Source of the DNA: Aquilaria yunnanensis
Lineage: Eukaryota; Streptophyta; Magnoliopsida; Malvales; Thymelaeaceae
DNA length: 64,000 nt
Direction: 5' to 3'
NCBI GenBank assembly: GCA_039654915.1
Contig: CM077597.1
Coordinates: forward strand, 75,146,001 to 75,210,000
The translations under genes were made by a program, and so were the position numbers. How positions within the stretch are numbered: position 1 is the first letter of the stretch; each line of letters begins with the position of its first letter. The notes below the pieces were generated by a model. That model did not search any database. It was not told where the DNA came from and was given only the letters and a program-made list of their open reading frames with translations. Below are positions 61,972-64,000 of the stretch, in pieces.

Positions 61972-64000
61972 CTAAAAAAACCTTAATTTCCAACTGCTAG
62001 CTGTTGGAAATTTTATGTTTCCAACGGCTGGCAGTTGGAAATGGCACAGTTGGAAATTCATTCCTTGGAAGTTTTACTTCCAATGGCCTAGGTTTTAGCA
62101 GTTGGAATTTCCAATTGTCAGCCGTTGGAAAATAAGCAGTTGGAGAATTTCCAACGGCTGTAGTTTTTTTTTTTTTTTTTTTGTGTTCCAACTGCTGAGG
62201 CAGTTGGAAATTTTCCATATTTTCCAACTGCCTCAGCAGTTGGAAATGAGGCTGGCCAGTTGGAAAAAACAGTTGAAAATTTGGCCATATTTACTTTCCG
62301 TTTCGAATTATTTTTTCAATGATTGCACTGTTCATTCGAATTGATTGTTTGCTTTAAACTTTAACCTATTATATTCTAGATAATTATATCGATTGTAGTC
62401 AAATTTTTTACTACAATTACATAACAATATATATTAAACGACATAAGAACATACACAATTCAAATTACTACGTCATTATATAAATGTACTTATAAATCCA
62501 CACATAAGCATTTATAGTAGAAATTACATGGTTTCATTCTCCAACTAAATGTTTGTTTGTTAATAAACACACATACTAGCATGATATACCTGATATATTC
62601 TTAATCCGATCCCGAGTCATCATCATCATCTGCAAGAGGCACGGGCGGTGGAATGCCAATTGACTTACATATGTACTCGAGCTCAATTCGTTGTCTCCTC
62701 TTCAGACGCTCTAGCTTCCGCTCATAATGTGATGCTTGTTGTGCAGTTTGCTCCGCTACGACTCGCTGTACTTGTTGAGTGAACTCCGGAGTCTGTGTGA
62801 CATCAATATGTGCTGCATGTGTAAGCGCTGGTCATCGTCATCCAGGCACAACATGTTGTTCTGATCCAAGTCCAAATACACGGCCTTTTTTCCTACCCCC
62901 CGCAGCTGCACTCATAATCGCAACCTCATCTATGTCAGGTGCGCCACCATCGTCATCCGCCTGCTGCGTTGCTTGCTCAATCTCAGTAGTTATTATTGCC
63001 TACATAAAGAGTAACGATAAGTTATTAGTATGAAGATCAGAAATTAAGGCTGTAATTCTATAGCATGATAATTACCGCAACTTCTTCAGTGCGCCTGTTA
63101 ACGTATTCCCCACTTTTTTTCTTATGAGTTTGCTGCATCACCTTGAACAAGCCAGGGTCCCTTTTCTCCGGATCTTTTTCACACTACATTGAAACGTACT
63201 AACATTAATTTTTTTACAAAGTAAATAAGTTGAATTTGAATTAACAGATTATAATAATTTTACCATTCGTTCTCGGTGTTCAGCTATTGAAACCGAACCT
63301 CCTGCATAAGTAGCACTTGCTGCACCTGTTGAGTTAGATGACTGCGATGATGAAGCTCACATTGTCTTCCCCCTTGCACTTCGCTTGTGAAACTCTGTTG
63401 ACGCCCACCATTCCTCCATTTCTGCATACTGTGCGTCAGTCATAAAAGATGCCTTTGCTCGCCGTTTTTCCGGATTTTTCTCCCGTCGGATGTCACCCAG
63501 TGTGAATCGGTAATGACTTGCCGCCATCATATGTCAAACGCGATACACCTCATTATGGTCAGCTAGATCCCATTCACATAATCCTTACACGTTATAAAAA
63601 ATATTTCTTGCATCGCATAGTTGACAACATGGTTGATAAAGTTGAAATAGTGCGAAGGCAGTGCAAACCTCAAATACGCGCCACCACGCTTGAATATTTG
63701 TCATGCTTGCGCTCGTCCAGTCATGATGTCCCTTGAAGTGTGTGGTGAAGCATCTAGTCACCAACCATGTTGCTCTTGATGAAAGGAAGCTACATGAAGT
63801 GCATGTTTTGAGACAATACATATTATTATTTTACTGCAACTTACATACTCGATGTTTAATTTAACAATTATGGTTCAAAAGGTTGCAATACTTACGTGTT
63901 TCCGTGAGGTCTTATCCGTAAGCGTGCCTGAATCTAGCCTTGGGATACCGATGACTGACCAATGGAATTCCCACCATCGGCTGAAACTACAGGGGCCGGA
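61967..64000 (-). mobile_element. CACTA (En/Spm) transposon, one end
   Basis: The terminus near 61967 (CACAACTAAAAAAACC, a worn CACTA-type end) interrupts copia RNase H. 61985-62290 is packed with CAGTTGGAAA / TTTCCAACTG subterminal repeats in both orientations. Minus-strand transposase-family exons follow to the end of the window. The element continues past 64000. Confidence 0.65.
62611..63530 (-). pseudogene. CACTA accessory transposase (Ptta/En/Spm type), C-terminal part
   Basis: The minus strand has KKNPEKRRAKA-like basic sequence and YAEMEEWWAS (63500-63380), then SSSQSSNSTGAASATYAGGS (about 63350-63290), CEKDPEKRDPGLFKVMQQTH with KKKSGEYVNRRTEEVA (63190-63075), GRKKGRVFGLGSEQHVVPG (about 62910-62850), a Gln-rich coiled coil, and an acidic end DDDDDSGSD with TAA at 62611. 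This is the domain order of plant Ptta/En/Spm transposase. Two TGA codons follow HVVPG, and the exon near 63360 has another stop, so it is inactive. Confidence 0.65.

Overview
This window looks like nuclear DNA of a flowering plant, most likely a eudicot. The signs are intron-containing genes with GT/AG borders, AT-rich introns and intergenic DNA, a nucleus-encoded plastid FtsH-like gene, a phytocyanin gene, and many degenerate plant transposons. I cannot name the species.

Layout. 1-5.2 kb is AT-rich intergenic DNA with a foldback MITE (725-1275) and five tandem copies of a 145-bp unit (2060-2777). 5.45-12.48 kb is the best gene: an 11-exon plus-strand gene for the inactive plastid protease FTSHI2 (about 873 aa). 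Its 3' end has been tandemly duplicated. 12.8-17.9 kb holds transposon debris: a short CACTA-like MITE, a long LTR of a Ty3/gypsy element (minus strand), and a small copia-type element with two LTRs. 19.1-19.7 kb is a complete two-exon early-nodulin-like phytocyanin gene.

19.9-35 kb is a nest. A degenerate Helitron on the minus strand carries a Rep/helicase N-terminal piece and a replication-protein-A-like gene. That RPA-like gene is split by a 7.65-kb Ty3/gypsy Tat-lineage retrotransposon (23502-31146, TSD GATAC). The retrotransposon has lost most of gag and reverse transcriptase. It retains RNase H and integrase pieces and, on the opposite strand, a decayed additional ORF of the putative gypsy-type transposase family. 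A second Helitron-like terminus and a long AT-rich minisatellite follow.

35-45 kb is mostly non-coding. It contains a small three-exon ORF of unknown function (38122-38820), a ribosomal protein L3 pseudogene (39821-40745) and a chimera in which the RPL3 start region is joined to a nuclear-pore-anchor-like exon (42289-42517). 45.7-49.8 kb is a 3'-truncated Ty1/copia element on the minus strand. 50.36-52.16 kb is a non-autonomous CACTA element with subterminal repeats. 53.6-57.4 kb is a decayed CACTA element interrupted by LTR-like DNA. 57.6-60.9 kb is AT-rich with MITEs. 60.9-64 kb is a nested stack: an LEA2/NDR1-HIN1-like gene cut by the 3' end of a copia element, which is itself cut by a CACTA element running off the window.

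Only FTSHI2 and the phytocyanin look like intact functional genes. The small ORF at 38.1-38.8 kb is a third, weaker candidate. Nearly everything else is nested mobile DNA and captured gene fragments. Many of the nonsense changes and LTR differences are transitions, as expected from deamination of methylated cytosine.
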